From Homalodisca vitripennis (taxonomy: Eukaryota; Arthropoda; Insecta; Hemiptera; Cicadellidae): a stretch of DNA of 64,000 bases. A program made the position numbers and the translations under genes. The stretch is taken from the NCBI RefSeq assembly GCF_021130785.1, contig NW_025777469.1, positions 1-64,000 of the forward strand. The letters are read 5' to 3'. Positions 36,640-50,100 of the stretch are shown here, piece after piece. The stretch's first letter is position 1, and the number at the start of each line of letters is the position of its first letter. Below the pieces are notes generated by a model, which did no database searches, had not been told where the DNA came from, and saw only the letters and a list, made by a program, of their open reading frames with translations.

Positions 36640-37260
36640 TACTCAGAAGGCTTAAGTCCAGGCAAATCTCCAACTTTTTTCTCCTCTGTGAGGCTTCTCT
36701 GCGAGGATTTTTTTTTCTTCTTCGTGGAAACATAACTCCTTTGTTTGGTAATATTGCTATTACCTGGTTGCCTGTTACACTCTTCTTTCCTAAAACATAA
36801 ATTCGATAAATTTGACAGAATTTTCCGTGGCATAGTTTTGAGCTACTACTATTACTTGTTTTTAAATTTAATTCAATTTAAATTTTACTACTAAACAATA
36901 AATAGTGGTTTAATTAAAACTGGTCATAAAGTGATTGGACTTACCTTAACTGGTATCTGCGCAGTAGTGGCCATTGCCTCTAGTGTAGTTAACATTTGTG
37001 TAAAATGTTTATCAATATATTCTTTTTGGTCTGAAGTAGTTGTTTTTCTTGTCATATATTGCATCAGGATGTCATTTTTGTCGTATATTCTCTTTGTGCG
37101 GGGCCTCGTCATTAGGAGTGTTGATTTTGTCACATGAAATTTCCTTTAATACTTCCTCTTTTAAATTTGTATTATCATCGATGTCTATTTTCAATTCCCC
37201 AGTCTCATACATTTCCAAAGGTGAGTCATCGGTTTTTGCTACAGAGTGAGCGAGCCACCA
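36640..37260 (-). pseudogene. Decayed spliced coding region, unassigned
   Basis: On the - strand an acidic stretch (DDSPLEMYETGELKIDIDDN, then NLKEEVLKEISCDKIN) is followed, after a frameshift, by IYDKNDILMQYMTRK and EYIDKHFTQMLTTLEAMA, ending at a good donor AAG|GTAAGT (36945). A later acceptor tttatgttttag|G (36789) precedes a Lys-rich tail (KKKKKSSQRSLTEEKK). Composition suggests an adaptor-like DNA-binding or transposon accessory protein (MADF/BESS-type is possible), but no family motif is certain. Confidence 0.35.
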
Positions 37261-37989
37261 AATGGATATGCTTGCACATGTTGTTTTTTATACTATTGTC
37301 CATACACGAGCATATGTATTCATGAAAACAGGAATTACAATGTAGGCACAAAAGTACACAACAGTTGCATTCTTTAAACTTTTTTCACTGAATAAAATTC
37401 TTGTGCTTTAGAAGATAACACTTGCCATTCATTTTCCAATGCAATGATGTTAAAGTCGGCAATCCCATAACTTCTTTATGGCGTCTACGTAGAATTTTTA
37501 GTTTTGTAACTACTTTACCTTTTTCCAATTTTATTAGGCTGTCAAAAAGTTTGTCCTGCTGCATCCTGAAGCATCCAGCTTTGAAAATGTAATATATATA
37601 TTACATTTATACATATACATACATATACATATTACACCACCAGGCTCTATTAAATTCAGAGGAGTACAGAGCGAGAACGCGCGGACTGCTTATTCCAACT
37701 ATTCTAATACGCGGGCTATCTCTAGTTGGCAGGAGGGGCCCCTCCATCCCCACTTTTTCTCTCCGCCTGTCACGATCACCCTATTGAAAACAAACTGGAG
37801 GAGCTCGTAATGTTGACACTTCACCAAAATAGTTTTCCCATCCCAGGACTGACAATTTTTCCTTCTTCGTAAAATAAAAGTTTCTTCCTTTTGACCACAG
37901 ACCTTCGAAACATATCTTACAAGAAATCCCAACACTATTCTAATAGTATTCTAAATGATATAATAATGATTTAATATTGTTCTAAATAT

Positions 37990-39420
37990 AGAATAGAATA
38001 GAAACATTTTTATTTCCAAAAACATATACACATAGATATTAGATTTATTTACATTTGATAAATAGTAAATTACCCTTTTACTATACTTACTAAGTGGCGA
38101 TAAAACAAAACAATTTAATTTTAAGTATAGTAGTTGGATAATATTATTTATATAATTTAAGTAAACTATCTATTACATATTAACATATATTATAAAATGG
38201 AAATTAGCCTACACGGGCAAGCAGCCTGTGCGTAGGCTAGAGTCGTACTAAAGAGTGTATGTTATCTAGATGTCGAAAAAAGTGTTAATGTTACGTGTCG
38301 GTGTGTTTTAAGGCATAAAATGTAGAAATGTAGTTGTGTGATGAAGGAGATAAGAGATAATATTGTCGTATTAGACTAAACCATCGGTAGAATTAAGACC
38401 ACATACACAAGACCGTGATATGACGAGCGCCGGGGGATGAGGAGGGGTCAAGGTCAGGTTAGTCCCCAGTCTGAATGAATAAAAGTCTCGGATCCTTGGA
38501 ATCCAATTTGTAACAATAGTTCTGTGACATATTTAAATTTTGTAATACTACCTGATTCAAATAAATTTAAATGCTGAAATTTGTTACATATGTTTCTAAA
38601 TAGAATATGTGAAATATAGTAAGAATTGGTTTTTGAAAAGGATTTATCTAATCTAATTACATTAATACCAACATGTTCTGAATATCTTGTTTGGTAAGAG
38701 TGCACGATTTCTGGTAATATTGTATTAGCATTTTTGTAGATGTGAATTAGTAAATTTTTTTATATATAACTGTCGTAGTGAAAGTAGGTAGGATTCCTGA
38801 AAGAGAGACTCAGTTGGATAACGCACATTTTTCCTCAACCCTGCCTTTAGTATACTCTTTTGCGTAATGAAAAGAGGTTCGAGAAGCGTTTTACACGCAC
38901 CGCCCCACGCAATGTTACCGAAGGAAAAAGTGACTGAACGTAAGCATAATACGCTAATTTAATCTCGTTTCCGTCTAAAATTTCACTTAGTTTCCTAAAT
39001 GCATAAATATACTTTCTAACTTTGTTAAGGACATAATCAACGTGCTCAGACCATTTTAAGCGAGAGTCAAAAACAACTCCCAGGTATTTATAGCGTTTTA
39101 CGAGCTCTATTTCTTTGCACCATGTCGAATTGGAGTAACTACCGCACTGATAAATTATTAGATCTGTCAAATTATATTCTGTACTAGAATGCAAAGAAAT
39201 AGGCATAAATTTTGTTTTGGAAATATTCAATGAAAGAATATTTTGGTCAAACCATTTTTTTAACGTCTTTAAGTCACTCATTGCATTTAATTTAACATCT
39301 CGCCAGTTTTTTTCCTGAAATGAAAATCAAAACTGTCGTCGGCAAACAAATAAAGCTTCCCAACCATATAATAATATAAATTGCTTGAACCATTTTGTTT
39401 ACTTGGTTCTCATATTAGGT
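37990..39420 (-). mobile_element. Non-LTR retrotransposon 3' fragment (RT C-terminus and 3' UTR)
   Basis: - strand frame 39281-38847 reads LKTLKKWFDQNILSLNISKT, then KYLGVVFDSRLKWSEHVDYV (the RT thumb phrase YLG...D..L.W..H) and AYYAYVQSLFPSVTLRGAV. Downstream, in other frames, come LRQLYIKKF and HSYQTRYSEHVGINVIRLDK then SFSKTNSYYI, the usual C-terminus. The RT catalytic core is missing (5' truncation near 39420). The 3' end runs to a TTCTATTCTATTC tail near 37990, a form also seen at 35876-35900. Confidence 0.7.
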
Positions 39421-39841
39421 ATGTAATAACAAACAGTAAGCACTTATTGATTACTTTATACAAATTTACAGTTAAATATGAGCAACAACGCCAAATTAAA
39501 GTATTTATCTCAGTAAAAAATAAAATACAGGATTTTGCACGTTTATGCTTTTTCAATAATGAAATTATTATTCTGAAATACAAGTATAAGTCAAACTACA
39601 TAGGACCAACATCCTAATCCTAATAATATTATAAATGCGAAAGTTTTGTTGTTTGTTTATTGTTTTGCTTTCATTCGTAAACCATTCAATCGATTCTACT
39701 AAATATTTTACACGGACATTGGTGTCTGTTATGAATATAGGCTTATTCTTGTTTCAAAAATCTCTGCGATACGCCCCATTGGCCTCTAAAACAGTATGTA
39801 TATGTATAGTATGAAATCATGGAAATGGTGGGAGGGGGGGG

Positions 39842-39846
<5 letters not shown>

Positions 39847-39934
<88 letters not shown>
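39847..39934. repeat. (GA)n microsatellite
   Basis: About 88 bp of perfect GA dinucleotides, preceded by a G-rich run. The serine/leucine frames on the - strand here are shadows of the repeat. Confidence 0.97.
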
Positions 39935-39935
<1 letters not shown>

Positions 39936-40105
39936 ATTCTGTATTGGAATATTGTGATTCCGCTATGTTAAATATTTTATCATATTCTATTCTACTACTC
40001 TGTATTAATGAAGGCTCCAGGCTCCATAATCCAGAATACTGTGTTAAAATTTTGAAATGTCTCAAATTATTTAATTTGTTCCTCGGCATTCTAAATTATT
40101 ATCTC

Positions 40106-40931
40106 GGCATTATATTTCTCTATCATCCTTCAGATCAGATCAGTTGATTGTTGCGAGAGTAGCAACACATACACGTTCATTTTTCTCTGGGAAAATCATT
40201 TCATTATTTGTTTCATTTTATTTATGTTGTATATATTTATGTTTTGATTTGTTCAAGTGGGATGAATTAATCATGTAAAGTCAGCCCCCTCCCATATTTT
40301 TGCCAGGAGTGAAAAATGTTTCATCGATGGTCAAAGCCCTAAAGTCAATGGTAGGTTAAACTGAATACTCCTATAAGTGTCTTAATCAAGACAGAATTAA
40401 ACTCTTTCCATCTTCTCCTGACGCTTACCGGAAAATAGTCAAAGGACTAAGTAAGAAATCTAATCAATGTCAGAAATAGAATAAAAAGGAAACCAATGTC
40501 TCTGTTTTTTATTGATTTGGCATTATATTTCTCTATCATCCTTCAGATCAGATCAGTTGATTGTTGCGAGAGTAGCAACACATACACGTTCATTTTTCTC
40601 TGGGAAAATCATTTCATTATTTGTTTCATTTTATTTATGTTGTATATATTTATGTTTTGATTTGTTCAAGTGGGATGAATTAATCATGTAAAGTCAGCCC
40701 CCTCCCATATTTTTGCCAGGAGTGAAAAATGTTTCATCGATGGTCAAAGCCCTAAAGTCAATGGTAGGTTAAACTGAATACTCCTATAAGTGTCTTAATC
40801 AAGACAGAATTAAACTCTTTCCATCTTCTCCTGACGCTTACCGGAAAATAGTCAAAGGACTAAGTAAGAAATCTAATCAATGTCAGAAATAGAATAAAAA
40901 GGAAACCAATGTCTCTGTTTTTTATTGATTT
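40106..40931. repeat. 413-bp direct tandem duplication at the 5' end of the LINE
   Basis: 40106-40518 and 40519-40931 appear identical by eye. The unit begins in flanking DNA (GGCATTATATTTCTC), includes the LINE target duplication TCCTTCAGATC and continues into LINE 5' sequence, so it arose after the LINE insertion. Confidence 0.9.
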
Positions 40932-43737
40932 GGAGCCTTGTGATCGTAATAAAGAAATACAGTATTTCAAATTCAGTATTTAATAAACGCTAAGTTTTAT
41001 TTGAACCACCTAATAAAAAGAAGGAAGTTGTTCAATGCAAACGTTGCCAACGTTATGAACATACTAAATCTACACATTATACTATACCAATCATCCTGAC
41101 AATACGGCCCATGGGGGTAGTGGTATTTTAGTAAAAGACATAATTAAACATTATGAACTACCCAGTTTTTAGAGAGAATCACCTTCAAGCTTCCAGCATT
41201 GTTCTTGAAGATTGGTTAGGCCCTATTACATTTTCAGTAATTTATTGTCCCCGCCAGACCTGTTATAACCAAACAACAATTTGAACAGTTTTTCACTACA
41301 TTAGGAAATAAATTTATAGCAGGAGGTGATTACAACGCGAAACACCTAGAATGGTGTTCTCGTTTTGGCCACTCCTAGAGGACGACAACTATTAAAGGCT
41401 CTAAATGATAATCATTACAATTATCTTTCTACGGGTGAACCTACATACTGGCCATCCGTTATGAGAAAAATTCCAGATTTTTTTGTTATAAAAAGTATTA
41501 ATCAAAACTACACAGATATCAAATCTTGCCTGGATCTATCTTCTGATCATTCGCCAATTATACTTAATTTAAGCACAGAAGTATTAAAAAAAAGTCAGGT
41601 AATATGTTACATAACAAATTTACTAACTAGGATCGATTTCATGATTCATTAAATGAAAATTTGAATTTGAACATTTCGTTAAAAAGTGTTGAGGATTTAG
41701 AAAATGCAATAAACTACTTTATTGAATGTTTGCAATGTTCTGCCAAAGTGGTTACACCCTTACTACGTTCTTCAAAAGTTGACAAGACAGGGTTATATTA
41801 CCCTAACTAAATCAAGAAAAACATCGCTGAGAAAAGAAGATTAAGAAGAATATAGGAAAACAGTAGAAATCCAAATAATAAGGCAAACTTCAACAGGACA
41901 GCTCAACATCTGAAAAGATTACTATTTCATATTAAAAACCAATGGTTTGAAGAGTATGCTCAGTCTCTCTCAGCAACCGAAGCTACAGACTATTCTTTAT
42001 GGAAAGTAACTAAAAGAATTAAGCAGCCTAAGATATCTATTTCCTCTATTTTAAAACCTGATAGAAATTGGGCGAAAAGTAATATTGAAAAATCTGAGGC
42101 ATTTGCAGAATATTTCACCAATGTTTTTCAAACCAAATGACGCCTTTGTAAACAACGAAGAGGAAATACACGAGTATTAAAGATTCGCCACTTCAACTAG
42201 ATTTCCCGTTACGAAAATTCAAACCATCTGAAGTTCGCTCAGTTATAACTCTCAATCCTCATAAGTCTTCTGGCTACGACTCTATTACTGGAAAAATACT
42301 GAAAGAACTTCCAAGAAAAGCTATTATATTCTTAACATTCTTATTTAACGCCATACTGAGACTTGAACACATACCCGTTCAATTAAAAGAGCCCAGCTAA
42401 TTGTCATCCCAAAGCCAGGGAAGCCCCTCACCCAGCTGACCTCATACAGACCAATAAGCCTCTTACCTATTATTTCAAAACTGTTTGAAAAGCTTCTTCT
42501 GAGAAGATTACAATCATTAATCGATGAAGATTCTGTAGTACCTTCTCATCAATTTGGGTTTAGGCGAAAACATGGCACAATACAACAAGTCCATAGAATA
42601 GTTGAAATGATACGGGAGTGCTTAGAAAATAAAAATTATTGTTCGGCTACCTTTTTAGATGTGAGTCAAGCGTTTGATAAGGTGTGACATACTGGTCTAT
42701 TATACAAAATTAAGAAGTTTTTACCTCATTCTGTTTTTTCAATACTAAAATCGTATCTTTCAAACCGATCTTTTCAAATAAAATACCATGATGTTCTTAC
42801 TCAGCTACATTCAATAGAATCCTGAATTCCTCAAGGAAGTGTACTTGGTCCATTTTTATACTTACTATATACTGCTGACCTCCCAGAAAATTAACATACT
42901 CAAATTGCAACTTTCGCAGATTATATTGCAATTATGTCAGTCAATAAAGATTGTGTTGAGCATCCCATTACTTACAACAGAGCTTAAATGCAATTATTGC
43001 TAATTGGTTTAAGACATGGAGAATCAAAATTAACGAAAATAAATCAACTCAAATAACGTTTACGTTAAATCAAAATTCTTGTCCTCCAGTTACATTGAAT
43101 AACGTTCATTTACCCCAAGTAACTGAAGTAAATTATCTGGGCATGAGTTTAGACAGAAGGCTGACATGGAAATCCCACATTTGAACAAAGAGACAACAGC
43201 TAAATTTAAAAACAAATAAAATGAATTGGCTACTTGGATCTAAATCAAAACTCAGTTTGAAGAACAAAATACTATTATATAAACTATCCTAAAACCTGTA
43301 TGGACATATGGTGTGCAGTTATGGGGCACAGCAAGCAACTCAAATCTGGAGATACTACAACGGTATCAATCAAAATTGTTAAGACAAATTACAAAAGCGC
43401 CATGGTATGTATCCAATAAAACGTTACATCCCACAAGATTTGAACATCCCAAAAGTCAAAGTAGAAATAACCAAATTCAGTCGCATTTATCTTTTAAGAT
43501 TAGAAGATCATCCAAACCACCTTGTGGTAAATTTACTTGATAATTTTAAAAATGTGTACTCCATCGAACTGCTATCCTGGATCTACCCTTTAGGTTCTTG
43601 AATTAATTATGTTAGTGTTAACAATGGTTAACATCCAACTCAATTTTAATTGTTAATGTTGTTTCCGTGTATAATATTTACTCATTGCTCTTCCCAAATT
43701 GAACAGATTGTAAATAAATAAAATGTTGTTAAAAAAA
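40137..43737 (+). mobile_element. Jockey-like non-LTR retrotransposon, inactive
   Basis: An 11-bp target duplication TCCTTCAGATC lies at 40126-40136 and 43738-43748; the 3' end is TAAATAAATAAAATG...AAAAAAA. Coding order on +: ORF1 zinc-knuckle tail VVQCKRCQRYEHTKS (about 41030-41070); endonuclease pieces VIYCPPR, FIAGGDYNAKHLEWCSRFGH and SSDHSPIIL (41240-41570); RT with KPGKPLTQLTSYRPISLLPI, FGFRRKHGTIQQ, TFLDVSQAFDKV, IPQGSVLGPFLY and TFADYIAIMS (42405-42930); and the thumb VNYLGMSLDRRLTWK. The active-site FADD reads FADY, DKVWH reads DKV-stop, and a large part between ORF1 and the endonuclease is deleted. Dead. Confidence 0.85.
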
Positions 43738-43749
43738 TCCTTCAGATCC

Positions 43750-44089
43750 TCTTCAGTGCTATCTTGACTATACTATCAGGAGAAGGATGAGGCTTTCAAG
43801 AGAATAAAAACCCGGCGTATTCAATGTAGTGTAATCTCACTCTGGAATCGTTTAAGGGTCATTTAAATATAAGGGGAATGATTCGATTGAATGTTTGAAT
43901 TAATGGCAACCCTGTTTATTTTGAAGGTGTTGTGTTTTATAATCATAAGCTATGTCTCGTCAATCGTCATGTCACTAATTTAGTTTCTTATCACTTGTGA
44001 GGTTAATTACATTGTTATTAATGAGACCTTTTATAAATACTTTAGCAGTTAATAGTTTTAGATTTGTACTGAAAGCGAGAGGACACAAA
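43750..44089 (+). promoter_or_regulatory. 5' flank of the LYPLAL1-like gene with a possible TATA box
   Basis: Between the end of a LINE insertion and the start codon there are about 340 bases without coding signal. TATAAATAC at 44032-44040 would place transcription start near 44065 and leave a very short leader. The TATA call is weak because the window is very AT-rich. The usable upstream region is cut short by the LINE insertion at 43748. Confidence 0.25.
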
Positions 44090-44171
44090 ATGTCATCTGG
44101 GATTTCTGCAATAGAAGAAATAAGACCTTTATCCTCAGAAACTGGTCTTGTTATTTTTCTCCATGGTTCAG
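44090..44171 (+). CDS. LYPLAL1: LYPLAL1-like exon 1
   Basis: Codes for residues 1-27 plus the first base of Gly28, ending inside LHGSG. The donor is G|GTTAGT, phase 1. The ATG at 44090 is the first in frame and gives a family-typical short N-terminus without a signal peptide. Confidence 0.9.
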
Positions 44172-47100
44172 GTTAGTCCTATATAAACATTGTCTTTAAC
44201 GGACTAGAGGATTAATTATACTGTCATTCTTTAATGCAATATACTAACTAAAATACTGCCTATGTTTGTGACATAAGCTGTCAGACACATTTATCCTTCA
44301 AAATAGTAAGAAGTAAGTTGTTTGTTACATTTAATAAATATACATATATAGTTTTTATATATTTAATCCTTTTAATGCCAGAGATAAAATTAATATATGT
44401 TGAAAAGTGCTGAGTTATTTTTTGTGTCACTATGCAAAAAGTGCCAGAGTTTTGGACAAGACCGGATGATTTTAGAAAAAATTGACATAAACTTTATTTT
44501 TAATCATAAAAAGCCTCTTTTTTATTTCTTTTTAAAGGTAAATGAATTACGTATCAGAAATTATTTAACAATTACTATATTTTTATATAATTTTTAAAAT
44601 TAAAAAATGGCTAGGCCTATATAAAGAGCAACATTTCTACAGAAACAAAATAAAAATCAAGTTTGAGGTGAAATACAGTTCAAGGACTTTAGCTGTGCGC
44701 GTGACCTTGAGTGTGTGGTGATAGGTGGGAGGGGTGGCGGGGTAGCATTATGCGCTGCGTCCCGAAAACATTTCCTTTGACTCAAGAGTAAACTCCTCCT
44801 TTCTGGAATTGTATTGGCCCAAATAACTCACCACACTCGCTAAAATCAGACTGTTTTGTGACAGTGCTGATTCTGATGGAATTAAATAATAAGATAATAC
44901 CAAATAATAGCAATAATATGACTTATCCTTGTTTTTCAGTTGTTGTAGTGTTGTTTAAAGTGTTTTTGAAAATAACGTATTTGTCAATACTAATCTGCAA
45001 ATCGAAATCGTGAGTTTAAAGTCGTTAAAGCGATTGTTGCGCCTTCATCTCAGTGGCTAGCACGTAAACGCAACCCGCCACACAGATAGCATTTATTTTT
45101 TGAAAGGGTAGTATTAGGGCCCTACGAGCACAACTAAATTCCTCCAACTGTAACTATGATAAAAAAATTGTATTTTGAAATTTCAATACTTTCATGATAA
45201 AGAGAATTTAAAAACAACCCAAAATCATGTGTAATAACCTAATACTGTACAAACAACATTTTTATGAATACCTAGTTAATTCTAGAGATTATTTTTACTA
45301 AAACAAGGTTTCAGAAAAACATTCACTTAAAATTTATTTTTTATCATTAAAAGCTCCTTTTTAATCTGTTTGAAAGGTAAATGAACTGTCCATAAAATAC
45401 ATATAACAATAATATGCTTATAAAATTTAAAAAATTAAAACTCACTTAAGGCAGTGACTTTTCTACGGAAACAAAATAAAAATCCAGTTTAAGGTAAAAT
45501 AACTAATAGCCTATAAGAAAAATTTATTTTTAAATTTTAATACTTTTATGATGAAGAGCATTTAAAAATAATCATGTGCAATAACCTAATATTGTACAAT
45601 AAACACAATTATAAAAATTATTCAAGCGCTAGAGATTTGTTTTACTAAAAAGCACAGGGTATTGGAAAATATTCAGTTAAAGTTTATTTTTTACTGTAAA
45701 AAGCTTTTTTTGAAATTCTTTTCGAAACTTCAATACTTTAATAATAAAAGTCATTTAAAACAATGCAAAATCATATGTAATATAACAATAATTACTAAAA
45801 TGAAACTCAAAATAAAACCTTATTCAGGCAATTTTCAAACAAACTCTACAACACTGTCTTCATGGACACTCAGAAGTGACTGTTATTATTAATTTTAATA
45901 TCTAATATAACTTAAGAAACATTTTAAATTAATAAAAACGCACAATTATATAACGTAAAGAAGGCTCTGCTACTCGTCACGAAACCACGATTGTGATCGC
46001 AATCCAACTGAGAAAGTGTTGTATCTTAGTTAAGTTAGTTGTTTATTTCACCTAACAGCATTAAAAAGTAGAAGTAGCATTAATAGTTGAAAAGGTTAGT
46101 TTAGTTAATGTATCAGCCTTTGGTATGCTACCAGCCAGTATGGAATAAGTTATAGAGGTACTACAAATGAAATAGAAATCGTCTTATTCCGAGACTCCAG
46201 CCCTCTTCGCGTAGATACGTCTCGTCTCAGAGCGAGACTCATATCGGTCAAGCGTATTCTTACGTCTCGTAGTGAAATCCCTGGCACTCAAAGTGTTAAT
46301 TAAACTATTTTATATTTGTTATTTAATTTAACTCATCATTAAAATATTACTATATAATATGTGTGTATATAATATAGCTGAATTATATACCATAATATAA
46401 AATAGCTGTAATGTAATTCGGTTCATAATTTTGGTTTTTATTGTTTATTAGTTTAAATAATCTGAATATGATTTAATTGTCGTGGTGGCCGCTTATACTG
46501 CAGCCCCTAAGCTTTACAGTTGATCAGTTCTTTAAATTGTTTATTGTAGGCAATATTAAATAAGTAATTAGAGATGGTAAAGGTGGAGATAGAAAGAATT
46601 TATGACATGTTTACATTTAAAAGTTATGTGACCAACAATCCCAGTGGCATTGTATTTAATAAGGAGTCAAAATTTTGTATTTGATTTTCAATAAAATGTT
46701 TTATGACAAAGTAGGTATGTTGTGTTATACATCAAAAGAAACAGCAACAAAATGAAACCACTCCCAGCTTGATTAGGATAAAAACTATGGTGGTTTCCAA
46801 ATGTGTAGATTCTGGTTTTTTGGTGGATTTTGATAAACTCTACTTAGCCGTAACTTTAAAACCGTGTGAAATATTTAGAGAAAATTGGAAATTTTCCAAA
46901 TTAATATGAGGAATACCTTCATACCAAATTTAATCAAATTCTGAGGTGGTCATGTTTGTAACCTGTGTTAATTAGATTTGGAATTAAAATTGGATAATTA
47001 AGTTATTGTCTAGACCTTCGTTGCAAATATTCAGTTCAATGGTGTGTTGTAGGTGATACTGGAAATGGAGTGAAAGCATGGGTGGAAATGTTAATGGGAG

Positions 47101-50100
47101 AACGTATGGCATTTCCACACTTGAAAATAATGTTTCCAACAGCTCCAGTGAGACCATACACTCCATTAAATGGTGAAGTGAGTAGTTTAGTCTGTATAGA
47201 GTTTAGAGCTATTCACTTGGAGATTTCCTTTGTAATTCATTCGAGACTCTAGCATGAACACTTTATTACATTACATAGGGTAGATACTTAGAGGATTTTT
47301 TGTTAGCATGTTGAAATTCCTGCCGGTTGATACCGGCCCCCACTGATGTGGGGTTAACGGCCAAATAGCCAAAAAAAATTTCAATGTTATTTACTCACCA
47401 TCCTGAACAAAAATATACAGTGTGACTTACAAGTATGGATACACTGTTTAGTTTTTGATGGATAAAGATGGAGGGATGGAACTCGGGACACCTTTCTAGG
47501 AAATAGAAGTGAACTTTTTAGTCACTACTACAACTTTACCCAATTCCCTAAAATGGGATTTGGGGAGGGACTAAAAATTTTTAAAATATAAAGACCCATT
47601 CACTGACACCTGATTTAAAAAGTCTTGATAAAAAAAGAACAGTGGAAACTAGAGGTTTCTATCTCAACCCAGTACAAAATGGCAGCTCGTGGCAATGAAT
47701 TAAGTTAAAAGCATGGATGGATTCTGCTCAACCTTCAATGAACAAAGATAGTAAAATTAAACTCAGGACACCCCTCTAGGAAACAAAAGCAAATCATTCT
47801 CCCAAAATGGGCTTTTTGGGGAATAGTTAAAAATTTTAAATGTAAAGTTACAGTAGCGCTGGTAATTACAATTATTTTGTAAATAGCTAAATTGCTATAT
47901 TAGAGGCAACCCTCTTTTACGAGGGGTATTAGAAAAATAAGGTTCCCATGATTTTTTAAAATAGACAGCTCTATATTTCTACTTAGTGTTATACATCAAT
48001 TTAAAACTTAAAAGTTAAGCTATTTTTCCACATAATCACCGTTTCTGTCCAAACACTTTTGTAGACGATGCTCCAACTTTTCTATCCCCATGTTGTAGAA
48101 TTCTGCCGCCAATTTTTTGAGGAATCGAGTAACCTCTTCCTTGACTTCATCATCGGTACTGAAGCGTTGGCCACCGAAGTGTTCCTTTAATTTTGGGAAT
48201 AAGTGATAATCACTTGGGGCTAGGTCTGGGCTGTAGGGGGGATGGGGCACAATAGTCCATGAAAAATTTGTCAGCAGCAGTTCTTGAGTTTGATGTGAGA
48301 CATGAGGTTGAGCGTTTTCATGGAGAAGCCTCACACCACTGGACAATCTTCCTCTCTGGCGGTTCTGGATCGCGCGTTTTAGTTTTCTTAATGTGTCAGA
48401 ATATCTTTCAGAGTTTACTGTTGTTCCATGAGGCAAGAAGTCGATCAAAAGCATGCCCTTCCTGTCCCAAAAGACGGTTGTCATGACAGGCCGTCCACTT
48501 CGGTTTTCATCGTGAATTTCCATGCGGCCTTCACTGAATTCTCTACACCATTTCCAAACGTGTTAAACAGATATGCAGTTTTCCCCATAAACTCTTTGAT
48601 TAACTGACGATGAATTTCAATAGGTGAAATCTGTTTTGCATTTAAAAAACGTATCACAGCACGAATTTCGCATCTGGCGGTAACAATGATAGGGAGCTCC
48701 ATCTTCGAAGGTAGCTAGGGTGGCACTGTTGGACATAGCCAGGCGTGTGTGGTATGGATAGAGAGAGGGACAGCTGATGGGTAAGACAGTGTTGCCTGAT
48801 TTCTCCCAACATATCGCATTCTGTCTTGGCGGCATAGGGAACCTTATTTTTCTAATACCCCTCGTAAGTACTCAAATTAAAATGATAATAATCACTATCA
48901 TAATGAAATTAAGTGAAGTACGAATACTTAGTATGACATTTTTACAGAAACTTTTAAACATCCTTTCTTAAATTATTATTTAACTATGAACCCATGAGCC
49001 TCCTACTTTGAACGTTTGAGAATCACTTAGCAAAAATTACAATATTTATAGGAATTGTTGAAAATTTTCAAAATTTACTTTTTAGAAATGCTTAAACAAT
49101 TTTGAATTAGATTTTGCAAAAAAACTTTTAATGACAAAACATGTTGTGTTAAACATCAAAAGAAAGAGCATTTAAAACTGTGTAAAATTACAATATTCCT
49201 CCATCTCTGTAGCTCGATTAGGAGGAAAGCTGGTGATTTCAAAATGTGTTGGTTGCGGTTATTTGTTAGATTTTGTGATAATTATTTACTTTAGCCACTT
49301 CATACTATTTGCCAAAATTTCAACTTAAAATAAGAAAACAAATGTATAAGATACCATTACAATACATATAAAAATAGGAAAGCCTTAATAAAAACAGAAA
49401 TTACAACGGAAATGTCCTTACCCATCTTTTAACTTTTAGGTTAGAAATTTTGGGTTATATCTCAAATAGTCCAACAATGTAGGGGACCAGGGGTAATCAG
49501 GGTTTTTCTGGGTGGGGGGATAACAAGCTAAATTTGAGCTCAGATCACGTGAGAATGGTTTAACCGAAATGCCCCTTGCCAGCAGTGCGGGCTTTGGGCC
49601 ACCCACACTGCTGGCAGTTAAAAGAAAACATCCTTGAGTAGTGCCTAAATTTGAGCTAAGATCACGTGAGTGCGCCTTTCCGCCCTACCAAAATTTCCTT
49701 AATCATAATCCAACGTTAGAAAAGTAACCAACCAAAACAATAATTAAAGTAATAAAATAGAAAAAATAATGTAACAAATGAATGAAATAATAAAGAAATC
49801 AAAAAGTAAATATTAAATATTTTATAATAGCAACTTACAAAATATTTAATGAAGAGGAGGATACAGCTCTCGGCTGCTCTGGGAAAGTTATGAAGCCGAT
49901 CCAGTGGTTCTAGTGTTGCTAAAAATGGGAAAATATAAAAATAACTAATGCGAGGTTTACAGAAAATAAGTACCGTTTCATTCTACTGCCGCTGTAGCGC
50001 TGTAATTAGTGTTCCGTGCATGTGCACTAGTCGTCCTTGTTCACTGGCTATCGAATCATGCTATTTTACTCGGTTTTCAGTTTTCTTTGAACTTTTAAAA

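Larger units (their letters stand above)
35480..37820. mobile_element. Possible inverted-repeat element or inverted duplication
   Basis: 35480-35552 (TGTTGACACGAGCTCCTCC ... GTGATCGTGACAGGCGG) is repeated inverted at 37745-37820 with few differences. The 2.2 kb between holds a 24-bp tandem repeat, LINE-tail-like sequence, and a decayed two-exon-like - strand coding region. The tips and superfamily cannot be fixed. Confidence 0.45.

Noticed and set aside
36924..37249. Overlapping + strand hydrophobic frames that look like membrane proteins
   Set aside because: They are antisense shadows of the Lys/Glu-rich - strand coding relict.
39743..40089. Two frames rich in Ser-Leu
   Set aside because: Shadows of the (GA)n microsatellite.
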